In this document: positions 57,656 through 64,000 of the stretch, piece after piece
Numbering within the stretch: the stretch's first letter is position 1
Layout of the letters: each line of letters begins with the position of its first letter
Assembly (NCBI GenBank): GCA_030835385.1
Contig: JAURPI010000018.1
Coordinates: 1 to 64,000 of the forward strand
DNA length: 64,000 nt
Origin: Alphaproteobacteria bacterium
GTDB lineage: Bacteria > Pseudomonadota > Alphaproteobacteria > Rhodospirillales > Rhodospirillaceae
Direction of reading: 5' to 3'
Position numbers and translations under genes: made by a program
The notes under the pieces: generated by a model
Told to the model about the DNA's origin: nothing
The model's database searches: none
Seen by the model: only the letters and a program-made list of their open reading frames with translations

Positions 57656-57754
57656 GGTCGAAGCTTTCGTCTGATCAGAGTTTTATTCTGCTGTTCTTTT
57701 CTTGTCTTACAAATAGAAAGTTGGGCTGGTGTTATGCACCTTTTGCATGTTGGG

Positions 57755-59344
57755 TTAAAGCCCAAGAGCGCCTGGGTTGAGGAGGCCATGTGGGTCGACG
57801 TGAGCTTTTACTTGCTTCACTAGGCTGACCGTCATATCTGAGCGATCGCGTAAGTACGGATAGGCTTTGCCGATTTGAAGATGAACGCCGCCGTGTTCAT
57901 GCATGATCGTGACCATGTCTTCGAACATTTCTTTGGCGAATGCCCGGCCTTTTTCGTTGGGCGCATTTTTGCGCATGGGCGCAAGAAGTTCTTCAGGTGT
58001 GTTGCGATCGTGGAAAACATCCGGTTGATCAGGCCAATACAAAACGGGCTCATATAGGAAGCCGTTGGTGCTCAAGGTTCCGAAGATCGACGGTGTTGTC
58101 ATACGCATGGCGTCCATCTCGACTTTGCGCTTCGCAAAATAGTCCTCGAGCGCGGTATGAAATGCGACCGCTTTTGAAAAGGGCACAATGGTATGTAGTG
58201 GCAACATGCGCTTTGCATCCATGCCTACCACCGGGTAGGGCATGAACGGTGTGGCGCGCATGACGGCCGGCATGGTGTTTGGAATATCCCGACCGGCTCC
58301 ACCAACGGCGTCGCGTATTGTTTGAATATGACCTTTTAGTTCGGTCCGATTGTCGGCTTCAACGGCGCAATGAACAAAACATTCCGCCTTTCTGGCCCAG
58401 CTCCGCCCGGCAATTGCCATTTTGACTAGCTGTAGGAGGCCACTTAGTAGTCCACCAGACGCCCGGCCGACGGCAAACATGATTTTTAAATCTTCCCACA
58501 AGCCTTTGCTGGCGACGACGCCTTCCATAGCCCGCCTTGTAAATCCAAAAACCTCTGTTGCCCTATTGGATGCGGCAATACCCGCCATAGCCTTTTGGGC
58601 GGCTTCAAAACTATCAAACCCAAACGACAGTCCTTGGGTCAGCTTGGCGCGCCTTTGAAGCCGTAGCGTTACGGTCGCCTTTATACCGAGGGCGCCGGCA
58701 TCACCGCAGAACAATCCTGTTAGATCTGGCCCGTAATTTCGGAAGAAGGGAGATTTACCTTTTTGCGCTGCAGATCCTGTTGCAAACACGGTGCCATCTG
58801 CGGTCACTATTTCCATACCCAGAACTGCTTCAGCAGAAATGCCATCTTTGGATGAGCCTAGACTTGCGGCCCCTTGCGACATTCCACCACCAATGGTGGC
58901 CTTGAAGCCTGACAGAGGCCCCCAGAACTCAGCCCGTACCCCGTGTGGTGCGAGGGCGTTGTCCAGGGCTTCCCAAGTGCAACCGGCTTGAACTGTCACA
59001 AACATGTCCCCAACATTGATTTCTGTAATCTCGTTGAGGCCGGTCATATCGAGCGATACACCGTTCGGCCCAGTCGGCAGGTAGGCGTCCGTATAGGAAT
59101 ATCCGCCGCCGCGTGGAAACACCGCTATCCCGGCGTCTGTCAAAGTTTTGATCGCCTTAGCAAGACCATCGACCGTGGTTGGACTAATCACTGCGGCAAC
59201 AGTGGGGCCTGTCGCAAACACGTCTTGCGAATGGTATGCACAAGTCTCACCGTCGGTGACAACCGCGTCTGCGCCGATAATTGCTCTCGTTGCCTCAAGG
59301 GCTTGAGACACGACTTCGCTGGTGACTGGTGTGCTTACATTCAT
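57755..59344 (-). CDS. FAD-binding PCMH-type oxidase (GlcD/vanillyl-alcohol-oxidase-like)
   Basis: A 529-residue flavoprotein. The PCMH FAD domain covers about 30-230: AVISPTTVDGLAKAIKTLTD, VFPRGGGYSYTDAY, VTVQAGCTWEALDNAL and GFKATIGGGMSQGAASLGSS. The C-terminal half is the oxidase/DLD-type substrate domain, ending in VDPHGLLNPGALGL. No CxGxH-type bicovalent flavin site can be assigned. It oxidises hydroxyacids or phenolic alcohols. It starts 17 bases after methyltransferase copy 3, so it is in the same operon. A BBE-type remnant lies beside methyltransferase copy 1, making a flavin oxidase a recurrent neighbour of this methyltransferase family. Confidence 0.89.
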   Translation of the reverse strand: MNVSTPVTSEVVSQALEATRAIIGADAVVTDGETCAYHSQDVFATGPTVAAVISPTTVDGLAKAIKTLTDAGIAVFPRGGGYSYTDAYLPTGPNGVSLDMTGLNEITEINVGDMFVTVQAGCTWEALDNALAPHGVRAEFWGPLSGFKATIGGGMSQGAASLGSSKDGISAEAVLGMEIVTADGTVFATGSAAQKGKSPFFRNYGPDLTGLFCGDAGALGIKATVTLRLQRRAKLTQGLSFGFDSFEAAQKAMAGIAASNRATEVFGFTRRAMEGVVASKGLWEDLKIMFAVGRASGGLLSGLLQLVKMAIAGRSWARKAECFVHCAVEADNRTELKGHIQTIRDAVGGAGRDIPNTMPAVMRATPFMPYPVVGMDAKRMLPLHTIVPFSKAVAFHTALEDYFAKRKVEMDAMRMTTPSIFGTLSTNGFLYEPVLYWPDQPDVFHDRNTPEELLAPMRKNAPNEKGRAFAKEMFEDMVTIMHEHGGVHLQIGKAYPYLRDRSDMTVSLVKQVKAHVDPHGLLNPGALGL

Positions 59345-59361
59345 GAGTAAATTGGGCGCAC

Positions 59362-60447
59362 CTACGCGGGCTTTATTGCGACAATTGTTTGTAAAAACCC
59401 ATTCGAATTCTTAGGTCCTGGCGTGATCACAAACCCTGCATCTTTGAGCTCCTTATGGAAGTCCATGTAGACGAATCTGGGTGAATAGGGCTCGCAATTG
59501 TTGATGGAATCGTAATCAATCATCCAACGTTGAGACGCGGGCATATTCGGTCCTGCACTTGGAAATTCATAAATGCAGAATGTTCCGCCAGGCCGGAGAA
59601 TACGGAACATTTCGTTGATCGTATCCTTAATGACCCGGACCGGAATCTCGTGGAATAGAATGTACGACAGAATCATGTCGAAACTGTCATCGTCAAACTT
59701 GGTGTCTTCGGACAGCCCTTGAACGAAGTTAACGTCGACGTCCCGCTCAACGGCTTGCCAATGGGCGTATGTCACCATCGGGAACCCGACATCCAAGCCA
59801 GTTACTTCCGCATCGGGGTAGCGATCTTTAAGAATAATAGTAGCTTGGCCAATACTGCATGCTAGGTCGAGTATCTTATCGACCTTGCCGTCTTCTGGCG
59901 GAGTAAGTGTATCGACAATTTCGGCATGAAGTTCGTCTTGGTCGTTGGCACCTGCGTAAAAAACTTTCGTGCCGTAATGGTAAACGATCCCACCAATGGG
60001 GTCGTCCGTATACCCCCCAGGTTGCAAGTGAATTTCACGGCGGGCGTAGCTCGGCACCTCGAAGTTAGGGTCGACTGTGAGTTTGCCGGGGCCTTTGGTG
60101 GCGGCATCTTCCATCGCCTTAGTCAGATCATCCAAAAAAGGCTCAAAAGAATTTCGCGTGCGCCGCCACATCATCTCTTGATGGGATCGCATGTAGCGCT
60201 GCCACGTGGCAGGTAGGGGCAGTTTATTGATAACCCCTTTGATGTCTTTAATGTCTGTGGTGTCGTCGGTTTCGCCTAAAGCCTCTGCGACAGCCTTGTC
60301 ACCTTCTGCAGCGACAGCAGGAAATGTGCCATACCCTGCAATGCCACGGAACGTTTCTACGAAATCAAGGTAGCTCTCATCAGAGAGTCGCGTCGTACGT
60401 GGCAAAATGCCGTTATAGCCGCGAGATAATGCAACTGTGGTGCTCAT
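59362..60447 (-). CDS. SAM-dependent methyltransferase, PGGY-domain family, copy 3
   Basis: A 361-residue protein without signal peptide. The class I methyltransferase half has ILDLACSIGQATIIL (motif I, with ACS in place of GCG), VTGLDVGFPMVTYAH, FDMILSYILFHEIPV and FRILRPGGTFCIYE. The N-terminal half carries the family domain: helical region, LTVDPNFEVPSYARREIHL, QPGGY and YHYGTKVFYAG. Over the catalytic half it resembles copies 1 and 2 closely. Its ATG overlaps the stop of the small helical partner gene by four bases (ATGA), so translation is coupled. Upstream are GMC and MFS genes, downstream an FAD oxidase. The substrate is unknown. Confidence 0.88.
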   Translation of the reverse strand: MSTTVALSRGYNGILPRTTRLSDESYLDFVETFRGIAGYGTFPAVAAEGDKAVAEALGETDDTTDIKDIKGVINKLPLPATWQRYMRSHQEMMWRRTRNSFEPFLDDLTKAMEDAATKGPGKLTVDPNFEVPSYARREIHLQPGGYTDDPIGGIVYHYGTKVFYAGANDQDELHAEIVDTLTPPEDGKVDKILDLACSIGQATIILKDRYPDAEVTGLDVGFPMVTYAHWQAVERDVDVNFVQGLSEDTKFDDDSFDMILSYILFHEIPVRVIKDTINEMFRILRPGGTFCIYEFPSAGPNMPASQRWMIDYDSINNCEPYSPRFVYMDFHKELKDAGFVITPGPKNSNGFLQTIVAIKPA

Positions 60448-60803
60448 GATTGATCTCCTGATTCATCTACAGTGTCCATGCCAAACTTAACGTCTACTGA
60501 GCCGCGCGACATGCGCCTAAATACGTTTGAAACCAACTCCGCACGCTCAGCGGCGCGAGCGGCATTGTCTTCTGGTGTTGGCTCGTAGGCCTCGATCATC
60601 GCGCCAATGTCTTTACCGACGACGTCATTAAGAATGCGCTCGAGAAGGATGGCGCGGTCACGATAAGTCCATACGGCCGCAGTCAACTCCAGCAAAGACT
60701 CGTGAATATTGTCGAGTACTTGGTTGTCAAAGAACTGCTTTCCTGGACCGTCGATCTCGTCTCCAAACACGAAGCGCGGGTCTTTTGGGGGTAAGTTTTC
60801 CAT
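60444..60803 (-). CDS. Small helix-rich partner protein of the PGGY methyltransferase, copy B
   Basis: A 119-residue, charged, helical protein with no export signal. NIHESLLELTAAVWTYRDRA is a likely long helix; YEPTPEDNAARAAERAELV matches FEPTDEEHRQRNERRAAYV of the protein at 20993, and alignment holds over most of the length. It is translated directly before, and overlapping with, methyltransferase copy 3, whereas at 20.9 kb the order is methyltransferase first. Conservation of the pair despite swapped order speaks for a physical or functional link. I do not recognise the family. Confidence 0.8.
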   Translation of the reverse strand: MENLPPKDPRFVFGDEIDGPGKQFFDNQVLDNIHESLLELTAAVWTYRDRAILLERILNDVVGKDIGAMIEAYEPTPEDNAARAAERAELVSNVFRRMSRGSVDVKFGMDTVDESGDQS

Positions 60804-60815
60804 TAGTGTTTTCCT

Positions 60816-62180
60816 TTAAGCGAGTTCTGCATCCATTTTAGAAACGTGAGTGCCATAAGGTTTCTTTCCAAAGAATAATATGGCTGCGCCGATCAACATG
60901 ACGGTCGGGCAAACAACACTGATCGAGTAGCGTATAAGGTCAGAATCTCCCAGCACGTAATCAGTGAATACCGCTACGAGAAATGGTCCGCCGCCTTGTC
61001 CAATGACATTGGCAACAAGGAGATATATAGCGACCATTTGACCCCGCAAGCGATTGGGCACAATTAAGGGCAGAGCAGATGGACCGGTGCCAAAAGGCAT
61101 TGTGCCAAAGAAAACCACTGGGGCCAGAAGAACCAGCGACAAATCTTTGTCGGGGACCAATGTGAAGGTGGCGAGAAAAGGTGTCGCAAGAATCGCAGAA
61201 ATGAACCCGGCGCGCATGTTGGAGTCATTGTAGCCGCGACTCTTCATCCAATCAGAGAGCAGCCCGCCTGTGACAACTCCGGCGGACCCTAGGGTGACGA
61301 AATAGAGGCCGAAAATTCCGCCAATCTCGCCTGCCGTCATGCCGTGTGTCCGCATAAAATAGGCCGGGACCCACGCGCTAACCGAAAACATAGCGACGGT
61401 CAAAAACGTAAAGCCGAAAACGACAGGCAAAATAACAATCTTATTGTCGATCAAATATTGCCAAGCCTGGCGTAAGGACAGAGCCTCATCTTTTTGTTCA
61501 GCGGTTTTAGTAATCCCGAGGCGAGGCGGTTCCCGCACCAGCAGCCATACGATAAATGCGAATATGAGACCCGGGACAGAGACAATCAGAAAAGTCATTT
61601 GCCAGGGTCGGATCGTTCCGAAAAAGCCCAAATCAACTGGACCGATTTCCGTCATTTTGCTGATCACGAAACCGCCCACAAGCAGGGCAATCCCAGTTCC
61701 TAGAAAACTAGAACCCGTGAAAACACTCAACGCGCGTGTCAGGCTTTTGCGGGGGAAGTAATCGGCAAGCATTGAAAACCCCGCAGGAGATAAAGTGGCT
61801 TCGCCGACACCTACCATCATCCGTGCGACAAAGAGCTGCCAGAATACTTTTGCAAGTCCACACACAGCTGTTGCGAAGGACCAAAGCACCATTCCGGCAA
61901 GGATAATGGTTTTGCGGTTTCTGGCATCTACCAACCTACCCATAGGGATAGCGGCGGCGCTGTAGAAGAGCGCGAAGGCAAATCCTTGCAGCAAACTCAC
62001 TTGAGTATCGGAGATCCCCAAGTCGTTTTTGATTGGGTCAACCAACAGGCTGATGATCTGTCGGTCAATGAATGAGATAATTGCGGCCAGGCACAACATG
62101 AATACTACAAACCAGGCATACCCGTCCGAGCGAAATGCGAAATTTGGATCAGATGCGGCGTCAGACTGTGCGTTGCTCAT
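60816..62180 (-). CDS. MFS transporter (Spinster-like)
   Basis: A 454-residue carrier with twelve predicted helices. WFVVFMLCLAAIISFIDRQIISLLVDPI is helix 1 with the F-x-D-R signature, RLVDARNRKTIILAG the 2-3 loop, ARMMVGVGEATLSPAGFSMLAD helix 4, and a long fifth-sixth region without insert. It is the same broad subgroup as the carrier at 16889 (VLVGVGEAGCTPPS there), which stands near methyltransferase copy 2. It lies eight bases after the GMC oxidase and 12 before the small partner gene. It probably takes up or exports the compound handled by this operon. Confidence 0.9.
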   Translation of the reverse strand: MSNAQSDAASDPNFAFRSDGYAWFVVFMLCLAAIISFIDRQIISLLVDPIKNDLGISDTQVSLLQGFAFALFYSAAAIPMGRLVDARNRKTIILAGMVLWSFATAVCGLAKVFWQLFVARMMVGVGEATLSPAGFSMLADYFPRKSLTRALSVFTGSSFLGTGIALLVGGFVISKMTEIGPVDLGFFGTIRPWQMTFLIVSVPGLIFAFIVWLLVREPPRLGITKTAEQKDEALSLRQAWQYLIDNKIVILPVVFGFTFLTVAMFSVSAWVPAYFMRTHGMTAGEIGGIFGLYFVTLGSAGVVTGGLLSDWMKSRGYNDSNMRAGFISAILATPFLATFTLVPDKDLSLVLLAPVVFFGTMPFGTGPSALPLIVPNRLRGQMVAIYLLVANVIGQGGGPFLVAVFTDYVLGDSDLIRYSISVVCPTVMLIGAAILFFGKKPYGTHVSKMDAELA

Positions 62181-62188
62181 GTAACATC

Positions 62189-63778
62189 CTAAGCGGTAAT
62201 CAAATCGGCGGCTTTTTCACCGATCATTAGAGCAGTGGCATTGGTGTTGCCACTTATCAATTCAGGCATGATCGAGGCGTCTGCAACTCGCAAGCCGTCG
62301 ACCCCTTTGACCTTAAGGTCTGGAGTGACAACGGCCTCGTCATCAAATCCCATGCGACAGGTGCCCACAACATGATAACCAAGAAAAGCTGTCTTGCGTA
62401 AGAAGTCCGCCCACTCATCATCACTTTGTACGTCGTCGCCGGGCAGACGTTCAGCGATACGGTGTGGGGCAAAGGCTGGGCCAGACAAGATACGTCTTAC
62501 AGATTTGCACCCTTCTGTTAATTTCACCAGGTCGTCCTCATTATCAAAAAGATTGTGAGTGATCTTCGGTGCTACAAATGGGTCGTTGGAGTTTAAGCGC
62601 ACGGTGCCACGTGTTTTTGGGTAGGCGATGTTCACGGCAGCGGAAATGGCGGGTTTGTCGTGAGGAATGACGCCGTTCTCGTCAAAGCTAAAGGCGTACG
62701 GGCCGAGTTGAACCTGAATATCAGCGAAATCTTGCGCGGCATCAGACTTAGTAAAAGCCACCGCATGGGGGTAGGGGCTCGTGGCGGGGCCACGGCCAAA
62801 CAGCAACCAATTGACGGCGTGAATTGCGATCTTCCAGCTGTTGATCTCAGTATTAAAGGTCGATTGGTTGACCTCTATACTCACCATACCTTCGGGGTGT
62901 TCTTGCAAGTTTTGTCCGACGCCTGGCGCATCGCGGCGAACCTCTATGCCATGCGACCGCAAGTCCGCCTCCGGTCCGATGCCACTTAGCATTAGAATTT
63001 TTGGCGTCGAGAGTGTCCCCGCGCTTAGAGTTACGCTTGCGCTTGCCTTTGCTGCTTTTTGTGCGTTGCCTTTTTGGTAGTGCACCCCGGTACACCGTGA
63101 CCCCTCAAATGCCAGGCTCGTTACCATAGCGTTGGTGATGATCTTCAGATTGCTAGGCTTTTTTCCGGGCCACAGATATGCGCGCGCAGCGTGATACCGC
63201 CAGCCACGGGATTGAGTCACTTGACTGTAAGCAACGCCAAGTTGGCTAACCCCGTTGTAATCTTCATTAAATGGAATGCCTGATTCTTTGGCGGCATCAA
63301 CAAACACGTGGGCCAGCGGGTGAGTTGTACGTAATCGATCGACATGAACGGGACCTGTCCGTCCCCGTACCGTTTCATCACCTATGGTTGTTCTCTCTAG
63401 GCGTTGGAAAATGGGAAGTAATTCGTCGTAAGACCACCCTGTACAGCCATTCTCCGCCCACTTGTCATAGTCACGAGCTTGGCCACGTACGTAGAGCATT
63501 CCGTTTATGGAACTGGATCCGCCCAGAACTTTGCCTGCGGGCCATAGGTCGACCTTACCGTTCCGGCTGGCGTCGGGCTCAGCCATATGCAGCCAATCGA
63601 GACTTGGATTGCCCATCGCCTTGATAATGGCTGCGGGGACATGAATGAAGGGTGACCAGTCGCGCCCTCCCGCTTCTAGCAGGAGTATCTTTTCGGCGGG
63701 ATGATTGGTGGCGAGGCGGAAAGCCAAGGCTGAACCAGCGGACCCGCCGCCAACAACGATATGAGTAAATTCACTCAT
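62189..63778 (-). CDS. GMC-family oxidoreductase (choline/alcohol dehydrogenase-like)
   Basis: A 529-residue FAD enzyme. THIVVGGGSAGSALAFRLA is the FAD fold; WPAGKVLGGSSSINGMLYVRGQARDYDKWA is GMC signature 1; LSAGTLSTPKILMLSGIG is signature 2; and YHVVGTCRMG followed by ISGNTNATALMIGEKAADLI carries the His and Asn of the active site. It has no signal peptide, so it acts in the cytoplasm or at the inner membrane, unlike the Tat-partnered GMC enzyme at 39371. Its ATG overlaps the stop of a LysR gene (ATGA). It oxidises a primary or cyclic alcohol, the first likely catabolic step of the operon. Confidence 0.92.
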   Translation of the reverse strand: MSEFTHIVVGGGSAGSALAFRLATNHPAEKILLLEAGGRDWSPFIHVPAAIIKAMGNPSLDWLHMAEPDASRNGKVDLWPAGKVLGGSSSINGMLYVRGQARDYDKWAENGCTGWSYDELLPIFQRLERTTIGDETVRGRTGPVHVDRLRTTHPLAHVFVDAAKESGIPFNEDYNGVSQLGVAYSQVTQSRGWRYHAARAYLWPGKKPSNLKIITNAMVTSLAFEGSRCTGVHYQKGNAQKAAKASASVTLSAGTLSTPKILMLSGIGPEADLRSHGIEVRRDAPGVGQNLQEHPEGMVSIEVNQSTFNTEINSWKIAIHAVNWLLFGRGPATSPYPHAVAFTKSDAAQDFADIQVQLGPYAFSFDENGVIPHDKPAISAAVNIAYPKTRGTVRLNSNDPFVAPKITHNLFDNEDDLVKLTEGCKSVRRILSGPAFAPHRIAERLPGDDVQSDDEWADFLRKTAFLGYHVVGTCRMGFDDEAVVTPDLKVKGVDGLRVADASIMPELISGNTNATALMIGEKAADLITA

Positions 63779-64000
63779 ACACTGACCTCTGGCCAGCTTT
63801 CGAATACGGTCCGTGTCGCATCCACGAAGTGCTTTACTGCGGCTCGTTGTGTTTCTGAATTCCTAAGAATCAAACCCGAGGACCGCTTAAACGGTGTGCC
63901 CTCCATTGCCAAGCGCACGATACGGCCTTCCTGGACATCCTTCTCCAACAGGTGCTCTGGCAGGAGGCTGGCATATTTACCGGACAGTACTAAAGAGCGG
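63775..64000 (-). CDS. LysR-type regulator, C-terminal part (cut by window edge)
   Basis: The minus strand is open from the edge to the stop at 63775-63777, giving 75 codons: GKYASLLPEHLLEKDVQEGR, then AMEGTPFKRSSGLILRNSE, VKHFVDATRTVFESWPEVSV. This is the end of a LysR effector domain (pattern G.GIA.LP..L....L..G.L, then a late R..AV..FVD). The stop overlaps the GMC start by four bases, so regulator and enzyme genes are translationally coupled. A LysR gene in the same transcript as its targets is less common than the divergent arrangement. Confidence 0.72.
   Translation of the reverse strand, partial: RSLVLSGKYASLLPEHLLEKDVQEGRIVRLAMEGTPFKRSSGLILRNSETQRAAVKHFVDATRTVFESWPEVSV

Overview
The window looks like chromosome of an alphaproteobacterium. 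The left edge carries the end of an rRNA operon in the order 23S-5S-initiator tRNA, which is typical of that class. The initiator tRNA has an A-G-G/C-C-T anticodon stem of the alphaproteobacterial kind, and the Fur/Mur-type regulator and most catabolic families fit a free-living, probably marine or soil, heterotroph. The gene content is accessory rather than core: flavin and NAD(P) oxidoreductases, CoA-transferase and acyl-CoA dehydrogenase, hydrolases, four MFS carriers and LysR/IclR regulators. I did not identify the genus.

Layout. 1-0.8 kb: 23S 3' end, 5S, tRNA-fMet, terminator. 0.9-2.0 kb: a fur-like gene and the 3' end of an iron-type ABC permease, enclosed by a 64-bp imperfect inverted repeat. 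2.3-10.3 kb: luciferase-like monooxygenase and LysR on the minus strand, divergent from a five-gene plus-strand operon (triple RidA fusion, two 3-hydroxyisobutyrate-dehydrogenase-like proteins, CocE-type hydrolase, Asp/Glu-racemase-like protein). 10.3-16.9 kb: a rearranged zone with a methyltransferase, two genes that lost their 5' halves at one breakpoint (flavin oxidase and metallo-beta-lactamase-fold), an amidohydrolase, an exported SDR, a serine-hydrolase scrap, small repeats, orphan IS6-type ends and a GST. 16.8-22.5 kb: an apparently GC-richer block (MFS, FAD oxidoreductase, methyltransferase plus small partner, kinase-like protein) that also holds a tRNA-Phe 3'-half remnant. 22.9-26.3 kb: MFS, SnoaL-like, DUF1330, then an IS6-family element inserted in a truncated copy of itself. 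26.5-42.4 kb: exported NAD(P)-binding proteins, PepSY/sialidase-like pair, amidase, aminotransferase, an FMN-binding/NosR-like/ApbE redox module, TPR protein, a DUF1330/Tat subunit/GMC operon, hydrolase and VOC lipoprotein. 42.4-47.2 kb: lone lipoyl domain plus fused E1 alpha-beta, MFS, MBL hydrolase. 47.3-51.6 kb: IclR, fused double CaiB/BaiF CoA-transferase, acyl-CoA dehydrogenase. 51.6-57.7 kb: two orphan solute-binding proteins, FGE-fold protein, exported NmrA-like protein, PhyH dioxygenase. 57.7-64 kb: a tight minus-strand operon LysR (cut by the window edge)-GMC-MFS-small protein-methyltransferase-FAD oxidase.

The strongest candidate for something undescribed is the methyltransferase family with a shared N-terminal domain that occurs three times here, each time beside a flavin oxidase or its remnant. 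Two of the copies sit directly next to a homologous, roughly 118-residue, helix-rich partner, with gene order reversed between the two loci. All functional assignments come from reading the sequence by eye; no database search was run.
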